From contig JAGEMR010000059.1 in NCBI GenBank assembly GCA_021030915.1, positions 62,001 to 126,000 on the forward strand: DNA of 64,000 nt. Reading direction: 5' to 3'. The first letter of the stretch is position 1. Every line of letters begins with the position of its first letter. A program made the translations under genes and the position numbers. This document shows positions 1-11,358 of this stretch, in pieces. Below the pieces are notes generated by a model that was not told the origin of the DNA, ran no database searches, and worked only from the letters and a program-made list of their open reading frames with translations. Origin of the DNA: Astrothelium macrocarpum. Taxonomy: Eukaryota > Ascomycota > Dothideomycetes > Trypetheliales > Trypetheliaceae.

Positions 1-175
1 CTGCTTGACTGACATGAGGCGCTCCACCAGGCCCTGACACTCCTGGATGCATCATAGGTTGAGCCATCGGTTGGCCCGGATTTGGACCGTGGCCCGGCCC
101 TATCGGATGACCATGGGGAACTCCAGGCTGCTGCATTCCAGTAGGATGACCGCCTGGAGGATATGCGGCCATCAT
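1..175 (-). CDS. Partial N-terminus, possible PtaB/LIM-domain-binding family regulator
   Basis: The reverse strand opens with tandem Met codons (MMAAYPPGGH) at 175 and stays open to the window edge for 58 codons. The visible part is disordered and rich in Pro, Gly, His, Met and Gln, ending with a stretch containing HPGVSGPGG. That composition and the PGVSGPGG-like segment recall the N-terminus of fungal LIM-domain-binding regulators (PtaB, partner of Som1/Flo8), which act in the nucleus on adhesion and development genes. Only the non-catalytic tail is seen, so the family call is an inference; other glutamine- and proline-rich transcription factors could look alike. The gene is truncated by the window end, not visibly broken. 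Confidence 0.5.
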   Translation of the reverse strand, partial: MMAAYPPGGHPTGMQQPGVPHGHPIGPGHGPNPGQPMAQPMMHPGVSGPGGAPHVSQA

Positions 176-3079
176 CTTGTCTTGTAGAATATGATAGTGT
201 CCGCCACGGCCGCCCTCTTCCCCTCCCCACTATCCGACACTCCCAGTCAATTTTTGAACCCAGCCAAGACGGGGCTATTTTTGAAACACTCGATTAGATA
301 ACACGGAGCGTTGGATTCGTGTAAGTAGGCTGTTCCGCTGAAGACAATCGTTAAGCATACAGAGTAAGCGTCAATCGCTAGCGTGGTTGAGGTGTTTTTT
401 GCGTGTCGTTATGTGGTTCAAATATATGTATGAGACCAATGCCGGCTTAAATACGTATGTTGAAAATGCGCTCGTATCCAGAGGTCAGCGGGAAAAGTAC
501 AGCGCAGGCGGGATAGTCAGGTAGCAAACGTAAAACTTCTGGAATAACGTCGAGGAAGTCATCAATTCACGGTTCCAAGGTCGATCAGTTTTTGCAAATC
601 CAAAGTGGGTCGTGAAAGAGTAAGAATGATGTTCTTGGCTTTTCTTCGCATGTAAGGCAAGGTCCCGATCGACTGCTGGATCATTAGAGCTCGATCAAGG
701 CCGCGTCCGACAGCAGTCGGGGTTGGAGGATGGCAGAGCAAAGAGAGCGACGCGTCGATGGGCGAGCAAGATGTTTTAATCAACGGCAGCGCATAGCAGC
801 GCAGCGTGTGAAGGCGCTGCTACATGGGTGAGGGGACTGCTTGGGCGTGAGGTGAGGACTGAGGTCGGGTGTTGCGCTGAGCGGGAGTTGTCGTGGTCCG
901 GCCAGGGGAGCGGGCCAAGACCGGGCCCCGGAGTTTTTCCGGTTGGCTGCACTAATATTAGCTTTCCAGCCACTGCTCCATTTTTGCCATTCCACTCCAC
1001 ACAATTCTTTCTTCATCCCTAGCCCCGATTTCAGCTTCGAGAACATGCGTCTGGCAAGATTTGTCGTGATCCCATGGGTATGTCTGCTCTCATCTCATCG
1101 TTCTCCCTACCCGCCATCAACTGATGACAACCAAAAAACGTCTTCTTTTCCCAGCTGATTCGACATTGATTGAGACCAATCATTCGGACTGTTCAGCAGT
1201 CTGCTACTTGCCAGTATCTTTTGTCTGAACCTTCAATACGCCTGCTATACTTGCACACCATCTTACACAAGATTCGGTGCTAACGCGATCCAGTCTTGAT
1301 CCTCCTTCAGCCGATCCTCTCATCTACCTAATCATTCGTGCGACATAGGACATCCACTGGGCCCTGCCAGGCTTTTGCACGCATATTTAGGACACAAGGC
1401 AAGATTTGCAAGTTGTGTATTACAGACTTGGCAGGGCTTTGGAAACCTCCGAAGTTGGGTACGTCAACATCTCTTACCTCCAACCTTTTTTTCATGATGA
1501 AATTTCTTCCATACATTCGCAGTTTCCACGATAGGTCTCGTCTAAGAACCCTCTTAGAGGCACGGTGATCGCCAAATCTTCCTTGGATGTCTGATTGTTT
1601 AGCCATTAATCTTCATTGCTCAAGTTGTTTTAGTGCCGACGAAGTACTGACGGAGAGAAAGCTTACAGAAACTTATTCCATGCCTAATTAGTACCTGCGT
1701 GCCCAAGGCTTACAATTATATAAATACCGCAAGGTCTGCTATATATCAAATTGTATGCAGCCGCATGCGCTGTCACCCAATTTAATCGTCCTTCCAATCA
1801 CTTCGTCAGTCATTCCTGATCTTCCAAAAATGGTACGATACCAAAGAAAACTATAATGCTAGGTAAGCAGATAGAGAACCGGTCACTGTGTTCCACTTTT
1901 AGATTTGCAGCATCTCGGTGTTGGTTCTCAGACGTTGCTCGGAGGCGCCTTGGAAATTTGCCGTCGTCATCGAACAATCTCGGTCGATCGGATACTAACT
2001 TTTATAATTCGATCCAGAATAAGTCGTCACTTGTAATATTAGGAAAGTCCTGAACGTCACATTTTCATTTCTATAGAGAAACTAATGTAAAGCCTTCAAA
2101 ATTTCAATTTTTGCCCAATCATGTTTTTCGGCCCAGTTTTCGAATTAACTCATCTTCATCCAGATTACGTTGGCGAATCATTAGAACGTTACATTTCACT
2201 AATATTTCTAATTGTGGGAACACGTCTAATTTTTCTTCCGTAAGAATGTGACTAATCTTGCCACTCCGCCTAAACCAATTTCAGTCAAGTACGAAGTCTC
2301 TAGCCTTTTGCCCAAACTCGAAATTGGAAGCTTACTATAATTATTCCATGTCATTTGTTGAAAGCTCATACACATGAGAGACGCTTGAAGGCTAATACAT
2401 TGACATGTACGGTGCGTCTAAGCTGTGCTCGAATTCGGACATGACATCAATAATTTGGCCATAGTACTAGTCCTTAACAGCTGCTCGAGGCTAGCTCATT
2501 ATCTGCTATATACAGATGTGTATAGAAGATAATGCATTCGTCGTGCTCTTACCTCAGAGAAGTTCTTTATCGTTAGCCACGTTCAAGGGATGGTAAATGA
2601 CTGATGTGTCTTCTTGTCAGAAGTACTTTAGCTCAAGCATTACTGCGCTCCGCCGCGGCATATTTGAGTAATAGAATATGTCTCTTGAATCAAACATGAA
2701 TGCTCCAGACACGGAATTGGAAGGATCAGTCTGCGAGGAAGGAATGGCTTTAAAACGCAGCAGCGTAGAGCAGGCGTCCGCAACGAGAGTGTTGCGACTT
2801 ACAAGAGAAGCACTTTCCCGGGCTTGACTTCCTATGTTCGTCATGCACGGAGTTGTGACCAGCCCGAAAGCCAGCAATGTCCGTAGAGTCATTCAGACAT
2901 TGTACTCACAGCAAACGCTTCGGAAAGGTGCTGTCCTGACGGCTTCTGGTATCATTATATGCATGTAACTCATCATTCAATACGAAAATGCAGTGATGAT
3001 ACTAACACTGAAACAGTGATTCATTACTTCCACTCACTACAAAATTCCCAGGCTACCAAAGATTCTGCATCTACTACCA
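176..3079. other. Long intergenic region, no supported gene
   Basis: This stretch holds 5' flanks of the two neighbouring genes and scattered short open frames without recognisable domains. One reverse frame at 2617-2892 (91 codons) starts with a signal-peptide-like hydrophobic segment (MTLRTLLAFG) but ends without any recognisable domain or intron continuation, so I do not call it a gene. The part from about 1700 to 2600 is visibly A/T-rich. Confidence 0.6.
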
Positions 3080-4039
3080 ATGGGGACCAATCCAGTCCGT
3101 TTGACCGAAAAACTGATACGCAAAGAGCAAGGCGTATTTACCATTGTCAAAGTCAAACGTGGTGAACGAGTGCTGGCCGAAGCTCCGTTATTGAGACTTC
3201 GTCCCTTTGATGCAGACCTCGGCCTTGCTGAAGACGATATTCTTAAAGAGCTGAACAATCTTCACGACATCGACAAGCAAGCATTCTATTCTTTAGCCAA
3301 TGTCCATGGACCTGGCTATGGTCTGTGTACTGGTATCGCAAAGACAAACGCTCTCCCTCTACATCCTAATACTGAAGAAAGCGGGATTTTCCTCAACGCA
3401 TCACGGTTCAACCATGCCTGCAGGCCAAATGCGCACTGTACGTGGAACCTTAACCTGGAGAAAATTACTGTTCATGCCATTCGAGATATTCAAGCAGACG
3501 AAGAGGTTACAATATCCTATCTGCAGGGGTACCAGACCTTTGAAGAACGGCAGAGTTACTTGGGGCTCTTTTATAAGTTCCGATGCGCTTGTGAGCTGTG
3601 TTCATTGCCTATTCCCTGGCGAATTCAGAGCGACAGACGTCTACAGATAATGAGAGATATTGTTGACGAAATCGAAAAGGGTCCGAATCTTATCATAGAA
3701 CCTCTTGGGACGTTGCATATTGCAAGCAGAATACAGTCGCTCCTGAAAGCCGAAAGAATCTTCGACATGCGAATGGCAAGATGTTACTTTAGGGCTTTCG
3801 AGATTACAGTCTTCCACGCTGATGAGGCAAGAGCGAGTGTATTTGCACAGAAGACTCATCAATTGACGTTGATCTGTGAGGGAGAGGATAGCCGGGCCAC
3901 GATCAAACTGGAAAGGCTCTCAAAAAACCCTTCCGAACACCAAGACTTTTCAGAAACGACGGCATGGAAGCAGTCTATGGAAATGATTCCCAGGGGACTA
4001 AATGAGCAGGAATTTGAAGAATGGCTTTGGCGGAAATGA
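3080..4039 (+). CDS. SET-domain protein (SMYD/SET5-like lysine methyltransferase)
   Basis: A single-exon frame of 319 residues. Residues 12-40 (KEQGVFTIVKVKRGERVL) resemble the start of a split SET domain. Residues 109-120 contain the hallmark ASRFNHACRPN (NHxCxPN) that binds S-adenosylmethionine. It is followed by DEEVTISYL, the catalytic-tyrosine segment, and by the post-SET cysteines in FRCACELC. The MYND finger of animal SMYD proteins is absent, as is usual for the many small fungal SET proteins. The predicted reaction is SAM-dependent lysine methylation; whether the substrate is a histone cannot be told. The ATG lies just ahead of the domain. The C-terminal third (residues 190-319) is helical-looking and unassigned. 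Confidence 0.85.
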   Translation: MGTNPVRLTEKLIRKEQGVFTIVKVKRGERVLAEAPLLRLRPFDADLGLAEDDILKELNNLHDIDKQAFYSLANVHGPGYGLCTGIAKTNALPLHPNTEESGIFLNASRFNHACRPNAHCTWNLNLEKITVHAIRDIQADEEVTISYLQGYQTFEERQSYLGLFYKFRCACELCSLPIPWRIQSDRRLQIMRDIVDEIEKGPNLIIEPLGTLHIASRIQSLLKAERIFDMRMARCYFRAFEITVFHADEARASVFAQKTHQLTLICEGEDSRATIKLERLSKNPSEHQDFSETTAWKQSMEMIPRGLNEQEFEEWLWRK

Positions 4040-4170
4040 ACTATATCTAGCTTACGATACTCGAGAAAACCGATCGTTATTGGATATAATCCTCTCCTTA
4101 TCATTGGGCGTCAATCTTGTAGTACGAGTCGAATCTGAATTGACATTCTGATCAACCTCACGTGATCGTG

Positions 4171-5503
4171 CTAAAGCTGGATTGGTTGCCACTTCTTTTT
4201 CTTCTGTTGCTTTTGTTTACACTTTCCGTGTCCCATTCCCACTGAAGAACCTCCAGGTACTTCTTCCACGACGGACTCACCCACTTCTCTCCTAAAACTC
4301 ATCCATCTACTCATTGGGCTATCATTGCTGTCCTGGTGTATCCTAGTACCACCGAGTTGCGGAAATGGGTCAACTGGTGCCGGCTTACTAGCTGACGGCG
4401 TCTCCAGGGCGTAATTTATCGAAGTCTTTGCTAAAAGACACTTTACGTTGGGCGATGACCATGCACTGTCTTTCTCAGTACACTTTGTAACCGATGATAT
4501 GTCATAATCGGACAATGCTGGAAAAACATCGCGCGAGTGAATAGACGGAGATGATTTTCTTGTCCCGAAATCCTGGATAGCAGAATGGCTTGCAATGGTC
4601 AGCGTTCGCGTTAGGCCACAGCCTCTAAACTTACCTCCGCCTCGAAATCTCGCACTCGAATCTGAATGCGTCGCGGCTCCACGGCTGATTGCAAAAGCTG
4701 TAGCTTGAGATTTGCCTGGAATGATATACTGCATCACGAAAAGACACTGTCCGTTCGTAGATACAATGTGTTGCAAGCTCTTGTGCAGCCGCAAGATCTT
4801 CTCCAAGGGCCACCAATATCCTCGCAGTATCGATAATTCGATTAGCTCTGTCGCTCGCAGCAGTGTTTACGGTCCATCTTCCTCCTGCCAAAGAGTCAAG
4901 GGCATATTTCAAGGGCATATTCCCGTTTTTGTCCCTTGCGCCGATATCCGCACCACTTGTGATATAATATTCGATCATCTTTACGAAGCCAAAGATAGAC
5001 GCTACGTGTAAAGATGTAAAGTCGTGCTCTGAATGGATAGGAAAGCTGTGGAGGTTTTTCATTCGGCCCGATAACTCCATACTTATGTCCTCGTGCTTTC
5101 TCGCCAGAGCCCGATAAAGTGGTGTTCGGCCTAGGGAATCTCTGTTATTTGGGTCAGCTCCTATTTCAAGCAACAGTTTTGTCATGGTCGAGTCACGTCG
5201 CATAGCTGCGATGTGAAGAAGTGTGCATCGATGATCACTAAGATGCGAATCAATCGGATCGTTGATCTGTCGATTGATATCCGCTCCCATCTGAACCATT
5301 TTGCGGGCGACATGTAAATGATTTTCAGTCGCTGCCCACTGCAAAGCACTGCCTTCCTGATGGTGTATGTTGCATTTGAGGAGCTCTTCCCAGCACAAAC
5401 GGTACAGGCGCCAATTAATGCGAATGACGGCGTAGATTTCGCTTTGATCGAGATAATTAACAACATCAAGGATAAGTTCATTCGGCAAGTCAAGAAATGC
5501 CAT
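4171..5503 (-). CDS. F-box-like / ankyrin repeat protein
   Basis: The start MAFLDLPNELILDVVNYL is an F-box-like motif (residues 1-40), which binds Skp1 in SCF ubiquitin ligases. About four ankyrin repeats follow between residues 50 and 215 (for example GSALQWAATENH, CTLLHIAAMR, DFTSLHVASIFG, NGNMPLKYAL). The first exon is open to a stop at 4631. A consensus donor (GTAAGT) begins at 4634 and a GCTGAC branch point lies downstream, so an intron is likely. An acceptor ending at 4589 (46 nt intron) keeps the frame open to 4171 and adds a Ser/Lys-rich tail ending in a KQKQQKKKKW basic run. The stronger-looking acceptor at 4573 (CCAG) would give a short different tail. The 5' part is certain, the C-terminus is not. 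Confidence 0.7.
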
Positions 5504-7588
5504 GTTTGGAGGAATTCCACTCCAACTTTAGCATCCGTTGAGTGGAAAAAAGGCTGTTGTGAGTATGCTCCAGGCAATGTCTATATTGCAGCCTTATACG
5601 CCTGCATGATGGAGGCACGTGACATCAAAAAACAAACCTAATGGATATTACATCAAGTGATAACAGGTTTTGGTTCAAAAGTTTAGGGTACAACGTTACT
5701 CGCTCTATTGATTGGTTACAACCAGCCAATCCTGGTTTATCGAGTCGCATCGCGATCGCATCTCAGCTACTGGCAAATATCAGGTAGCTCGAGCTCTACA
5801 CCTCTGTATAAAGCCAACAAAAGGCGTCTCCAATACTTGACTGATGGGTTTCGCCTCAGCGGCCGATTCCTCAAATAGAGAGGAGAAGTAATTTAAAGTT
5901 CTCGAACGAGACCTAGCAAGAAATGTTACGTTCTGACAAATGCTTGACTAAGGCTTGCAAAGAATCACGACGAGCCTGCGTCTCATTGGGAAAGAGCTTT
6001 GAATGTGGGCCGAGGGAAGGGTGAGCAGCTTGGGAAGGAGTATTCACCCAAGAATCAAGGAGAGATGCAGATGTGCAAAGAGGAAAATGAGCACGGCCCC
6101 AGCACCTGTGCTCCCATTAATTGCTACACTATCATCCATTCGATTAGCTTCATCCTCTGCGAGCCATCACCGGCGTCTGTTAGCGTAAGATGTCACGTGG
6201 TTTCGACGCGTACTCCGGACCTACTAATAGACCAAGAATTCCGTCTCGCAATAACATCTTCGGGCGTTCTGCCACAGCCACGCCTGCTATTTTCCTTATC
6301 TGATGCGGACTCCGAGATTTTGAAGAATTTTTATGGTCTTTTTTTCGTTAGGGTACGAGCTGAAAAACATCTGGGACGCCCGTAAAAGCCAGCTCATGAG
6401 GCGAAACCTGTAACCTTTGGGGTGTACTACCAGCTGAAGCCTCAAACTCGACCCAATAGGTACTCTAAAAGCACAGATGGCTGTATTTTTTCAGTACGCT
6501 TTCAAACATGAGGTCCACGCACAAGGTCCGAGAGATAGGGATTCGCCTTGCGAACAGCTAGGTATAGTACCTTTGGATGGTATCATGATCCGAAAAACTT
6601 TCGACCGCTCATACTAAATCGTTTGAACAACGCAGTCACTAGATTTGGAACACGTTTTGATGCTGGACGAACAAAACATCATTTTCTCTCAACGTGTACG
6701 AAGAAATTGCGTTTCTCGGTCATGCGCTGTGTTGGTAAGAAGAACGAAACGTTTGGGCCGCGCTTCTCATTTTCATTGGTCCCAAATACGTCCTCGCATA
6801 CAGCTAACACGTCATCTGACGTGTCTGATCAGTGGATCAATACGAACCCAGTGCGGGACTCTCCCAAATCCAGAAAGCCTGAGCTGGACAAGCAAGATAC
6901 TATGACAGTATCTGGCGGCTGTTAGAACATCGCCACTTCGTAGCTCTATCCATGAATCAGGGGTAAAAGGAGCGCCTCAACGAGTAAAAGGCGGAGAGGA
7001 GTCTTGAGTGTATTCACAAAGGCTACTGTTACAAATCGTCGACGATGGTGACCGAAATTCTGGTTTGTTTGCCCTTGACCGAAATCTGGCAGCTGGTATT
7101 AATTGGAAAGTACTTCTTCCGTAGGTTGCTCTTGCTCTTTGCTAGCATTGAAATGGTAAGGAAAAGATCAAAAGTTTTGTGGTTAAAGCCGGTGAGATAA
7201 ATCAACAAGTATGGCTGAAGTCTAGCTCTGTAGCGTCAAAAATAAGTCTTTCGTGATATCATCAGCCTGTAGCATAAGAAATGTCACCCAGGACGGCGAA
7301 AGACATGATTCGCCGCAGGCCTCGTCGAGAGACCCTCAACAAAAGCAGGCAAGAATATCTTAGAAATTATCTCTCGATGAGTTATTGACGGATTATTTAC
7401 GATTTGCAATTATTAAAATGGTATGGGGTCCTCCCGACGAGGCCTGTGGCGAATTTACCTTTCGCGGTCGCAGGTGACAATTCCTATGCCATGGGCTGGT
7501 GATACTCTTATTAAATTAGGTAATATCTATTCTACATATTCATGACAAGAAATCCCGACAATACTACTACATCTCACTTGACACACTC
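5504..7588. other. Intergenic, no supported gene
   Basis: About 2 kb without a recognisable domain. The open frames at 5999-6385 and 6548-6925 have no family resemblance and no splice partners. It holds the 5' flank of the F-box/ankyrin gene and the 3' flank of the peptidase gene, which both lie on the minus strand. Confidence 0.6.
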
Positions 7589-9587
7589 TCAGCCTGAAAT
7601 TCCATTCATAGCAAACAGCCCACAAGAATCCGCATAAATCCCTCCCTCCAGAGTCCATTGCGGATTGTAGTTCGTCCATGTGCTGTCCTCGACGCATGCT
7701 TCACTCAGAGCAGTGAACAAGCAGTCAAAACACGCATCCACCCCAAAAGTGCCGAAATCTAGCGTGCTATTGCTCTGATCCTGTGGGCAGCTAGTTATGT
7801 CGTAAATTACATTCAAGACCATGTCCGCGCCACCCTCTGCGGCCCCAGCTTCAGTCCCGGATTTGGGAGCCCCGGTACTGTTAGACAACACGACCTTTTC
7901 GTTGACAAGGTTTTGACAATATTGACTTGCAGCTTTTTGGGCGGCCGCAAAGTTCAGACGTGGGTTGCTACCCTTACCGCCATCGGCTTGTTCACAGGAT
8001 GGACCTTGAGAGCCGGTGTATGGAGTGGCCGAAGGGAGAGTATCAGCGATACAAGTAGACTCGACTTGGTTACCAACGCAGGTAGGTACAGCAGTCGTAC
8101 TAGTAGGATCAGTAGGCGTAGCTGTGGCTGTAGTAGAGATACTGGCGTTATTGGGGGTTGCTCCAAACTCGGTCTGCAGCCATAAAGTGACGTTCGCTAT
8201 GTAGTCTGACGGATAGACAGTATCGTTTGCCATGCTAGAAACGTTCAGAATATCGTTCTCGATCTGGTTCGTCACACTAGAAGTCAAATCGTCAGAACAG
8301 CTGTTGTCAGGAGGAAGTCCGTCGTCCATGCTCAGAACTGATGCAGTGCTGTCAGCAGATGTTTCGTTGTCAGTTGAAAATAGGTTAAAAATTGGATCGG
8401 CGTTGCTTGCGAAAGTAATCAATCCTCCAATGTCCCTAAAAGGCGGCCCGTTGATCTTCCTATAGACGATAGGAAGATGAGGGTAAGTCTCAATCTTATC
8501 CTGCACATACTTAGCCATGGCGTACCAAGCAAGGCTGTCTGCGTTGCGCATAACATATGATCCTACGGGCCAGATGGCTGTTTGTTGATATTCTTGATAT
8601 TTCGCCATAATCTTGGTATTCATTGGGCCATAGGCTTTTTCCGTAACAATTCTCTTTTTTCTCTTGACGTTGTCCTTAGTGAAAGAAATGCTCAGATCCG
8701 TAATGTGGTCCGCACCGTTGACATCCATGAAATAGTCTAGGTGGAAGAGCTCGTGCAGAAAGACCCTCGCAGTATTATCGTAGTTTTTAAGCCAGTAGTT
8801 TAAAGGCGGTGTTTGGCTCTTGCCGCAATCCAGAGCCGCATCTCGGAGGCGACGCATGCTAAAAAATGGAGGACAGAAATTGATCATGCTATAACCGTCG
8901 TCCGGATCTTCTTGTAGGGTATAGGCGGTTGTATCGCCAGCTTGGTCAGGATTCTGATTTCCATCAGACGGTTGACATTGAGTGCTACATTGCTTCATGG
9001 TATCTAAGGTCATGAACAAAATTGATCTCAGTTTTTGCATTTTATTGCAACTTACCATCGCAACGAACATGGATCCAATGGACAAAAGGATTCTTCGAAC
9101 TATAGATAATGGAGGCCACCTGATCATGACGGGCTTGGATCCCACCTTGAAATGCTTGGTTGTTTGCAGGAGGCCCCAAGAATTCAAGAGCTGCAGCTGA
9201 GTCCCAGTCGATGCCTCTCATGATGCCGTTACGGTTAGTCAGCTTCCATTGATCATAGTACGCATCATTTATCTTGGCCCTGTTGAAACCCTTTTTCGTG
9301 CATCCATTGTAGCCATAAAGAGACGTGCCAACCCTGTTTCCTCTGACAGTACCATTTCCGCTTGTTTCGTTTGATGGTGGGAGGTTGTCAGGAAGATCTC
9401 CCGGCTCAAGGATTATGTTGGGAAAATAAGTGTTGGTGCTGTCAGATGAGACGAGACTTGGTGTGGACTGAGGAGCACCGGTAGGAAAGATGCTAGAGCT
9501 ACTAGAGGAGACAGATTTTTGCTTTACAAGCGCTGCAGTCGTAATGCAAATGACTACAGGTAAAGAAAGAATACTCAAATAAACCAT
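7589..9587 (-). CDS. Secreted HExxH metallopeptidase, M35/aspzincin-like
   Basis: Two exons, 9587-9056 and 9003-7589, join across a 52 nt intron (GTAAGT at 9055, CCTTAG ending at 9004) to give 648 residues. The N-terminus (MVYLSILSLPVVICITTAALV) is a signal peptide followed by a Ser/Thr-rich linker. The zinc-binding HELFH lies at about residues 261-265. About 70 residues later NADSLAWYA supplies the third-ligand Asp region typical of deuterolysin/aspzincin peptidases, preceded by a YGP segment. It should act as an extracellular zinc endopeptidase. The C-terminal 300 residues are Thr/Ser-rich and Cys-containing, much longer than a classical deuterolysin. Several N-glycosylation motifs are visible. 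The exact subfamily is inferred; zinc peptidase and secretion are well supported. Confidence 0.82.
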
Positions 9588-10201
9588 TGCGAATGAGGAG
9601 TGCCACGAGACTAGGAAGATAAGTATCTAAAAGGCGTGAAAGACATTGAAAGACACTGGTAAACAAACAACTTATATATACAGAATCTTACAAATTTTGC
9701 CATTGTAGAAACACAGCGCAATCACGAAGATGTGAAATTTGTTTCTGAAAAGTTGCTCACTGTTGGTATCAAAGTGACTCTGTATAGACAGATCATGTTG
9801 GGTAATAGCCGTATGTTTGCAAGGTAGGTGAGATTAAAATTGACGATTGGCTCAGGAGACTCTAATGGTGAGGAATATTGTAATTGTGATGATGTGGAGT
9901 TGAATCTGTTGGTTCCACAATGCTAGCTCCAAGTCGCGCTTGCTTCCGCCTTCCACGTGGTCTGGTCGTATGTCCTAATCGTAACACTATATGCATCAGT
10001 ACCTTCGAAATTAGACCATTGCTGTTTGAAATACATCTAGCTACGTAATGTGCCTTCTCAAGTTTTACCAATCTCGGCTGCTGCCTCACAACGCGCCAGC
10101 TCACACCAGTGCTTTTTTTGGCCTTATCAACGGAGCTTGAAGCGTATTCAATGGGAACACGTACTGCTATACATTAATCTCTACGGTTTATCGCACCCAA
10201 G
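9588..10201. promoter_or_regulatory. Divergent intergenic region
   Basis: This separates the minus-strand peptidase from the plus-strand hypothetical gene and must contain both promoters. No specific binding site is assigned. Confidence 0.4.
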
Positions 10202-10858
10202 ATGTTCAGCCTATTTGGAAGGGCTCCTCGACCAGCTTCACGGTCGCCAACTCCTGAATCTGCTTTTATCCGGCAGGGTCCTATACCCCCAACACCGACC
10301 CAATGGCAAAAGCACTTGCTTTCGCATCGCATCGACATCGATTCACATGGAGCTATGGCGATTGGACTTCCGTCCACAGGTGGTGTTCTCATCAAGCACG
10401 TGAACGCAGTTGATCTGGATTACCTTGGTGCCTCACGCAGTACATCTACACCTCGTCCTGACCCAAACATTTTTTCAGACGAAGAAGAGTGGTGTGCGAA
10501 GCTTCGTTCTCTGGGACCGGGCTGGTATCGAAGTATGAAAGACTGGTACGACGTTCTAGACGATCAAATTCCACCTAAGACGACGGCAGAGAAACAGCAA
10601 ACATTTATTGGATATCCAAGTTTACCCAAATCAGGGCGCGTTCTAGTAATGAGGTGTGTAGAGGGGAGTGAGCCAGAAGGTTGGGGAGCTTATGACCTGT
10701 GCCATACTATGCATGAGAGATGTGATGTAATGGAACGACTTGGAGCGATTGCTTACGAAACAGTAGATGAGGTAGACGAGCTGAATGGACATTTCGAAGA
10801 GAGAATGAAAAGGGAAAAAGACGAACTCGAGGAGAAATACGGTCGTCTCTCGCCTTAG
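10202..10858 (+). CDS. Hypothetical protein, 218 residues
   Basis: An intronless frame with ATG at 10202 that I do not recognise. The first 40 residues are Pro/Ser/Arg-rich. The middle holds acidic and aromatic segments (EEEWCAKLRSLGPGWYRSMKDWYDVLDD, of which the WYRSMKDWYDVL part is notable). The last 35 residues form a charged helix (EERMKREKDELEEKY). Codon structure and continuous length support a real gene. There is no signal peptide and no membrane segment. A cytoplasmic or nuclear protein is likely; no function is proposed. Confidence 0.6.
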   Translation: MFSLFGRAPRPASRSPTPESAFIRQGPIPPTPTQWQKHLLSHRIDIDSHGAMAIGLPSTGGVLIKHVNAVDLDYLGASRSTSTPRPDPNIFSDEEEWCAKLRSLGPGWYRSMKDWYDVLDDQIPPKTTAEKQQTFIGYPSLPKSGRVLVMRCVEGSEPEGWGAYDLCHTMHERCDVMERLGAIAYETVDEVDELNGHFEERMKREKDELEEKYGRLSP

Positions 10859-11358
10859 TATCTTGTTCACATAATGCGAAAATGCATTACTTGGCGTGTC
10901 GAATCGGGTTTTGCTACCTTTCTTGGTAGAAAAGGTTGGATAGCAGAAGTATATTCGAGCGACGACTTCTCTAAGCATGAATGGATGACACTAGATAGCG
11001 GACCGATCTCAGAAGCAATGAGACATCAAATCAGAAACTCCAAATCCCCCCAGTGAGGCGTTATCCATTTGCTTGGTTCGCTTGGTCTAAAGCAGCGGCG
11101 AGATAGGCTAGGATGGGCAACAGGTTCCCCAGCACGCAGCCCGTCTGATTTTGTTGGACGAAGAAATTGAAGACTTGTGATGATGTATCTACTCTCTGAA
11201 CTATTTACTACAGTGATGTCTGAATAGAAATTGGAACACAAGCCGCGCAAGCAAGCAAGCTCATGCTCAGGACATGCAGGCGGAAATAATATGGAGTACA
11301 AAATTGCCCAAATGGCAATTAGAATGTGACAAATCAGCCATCGAAGCCCGCCTCAAGT
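10859..11358. other. Convergent intergenic region
   Basis: This lies between the 3' ends of the hypothetical gene and RFC1. Nothing beyond 3' untranslated sequence is seen. Confidence 0.4.

Noticed and set aside
776..1158. Overlapping short frames on both strands
   Set aside because: Mutually overlapping, G/C-rich, without domain or splice partners.
2617..2892. 91-codon reverse frame with a signal-peptide-like start
   Set aside because: No cysteine pattern, domain or exon continuation; chance hydrophobic start is likely.
5999..6385. 128-codon plus-strand frame
   Set aside because: No recognisable content and an overlapping frame of equal quality in another phase.
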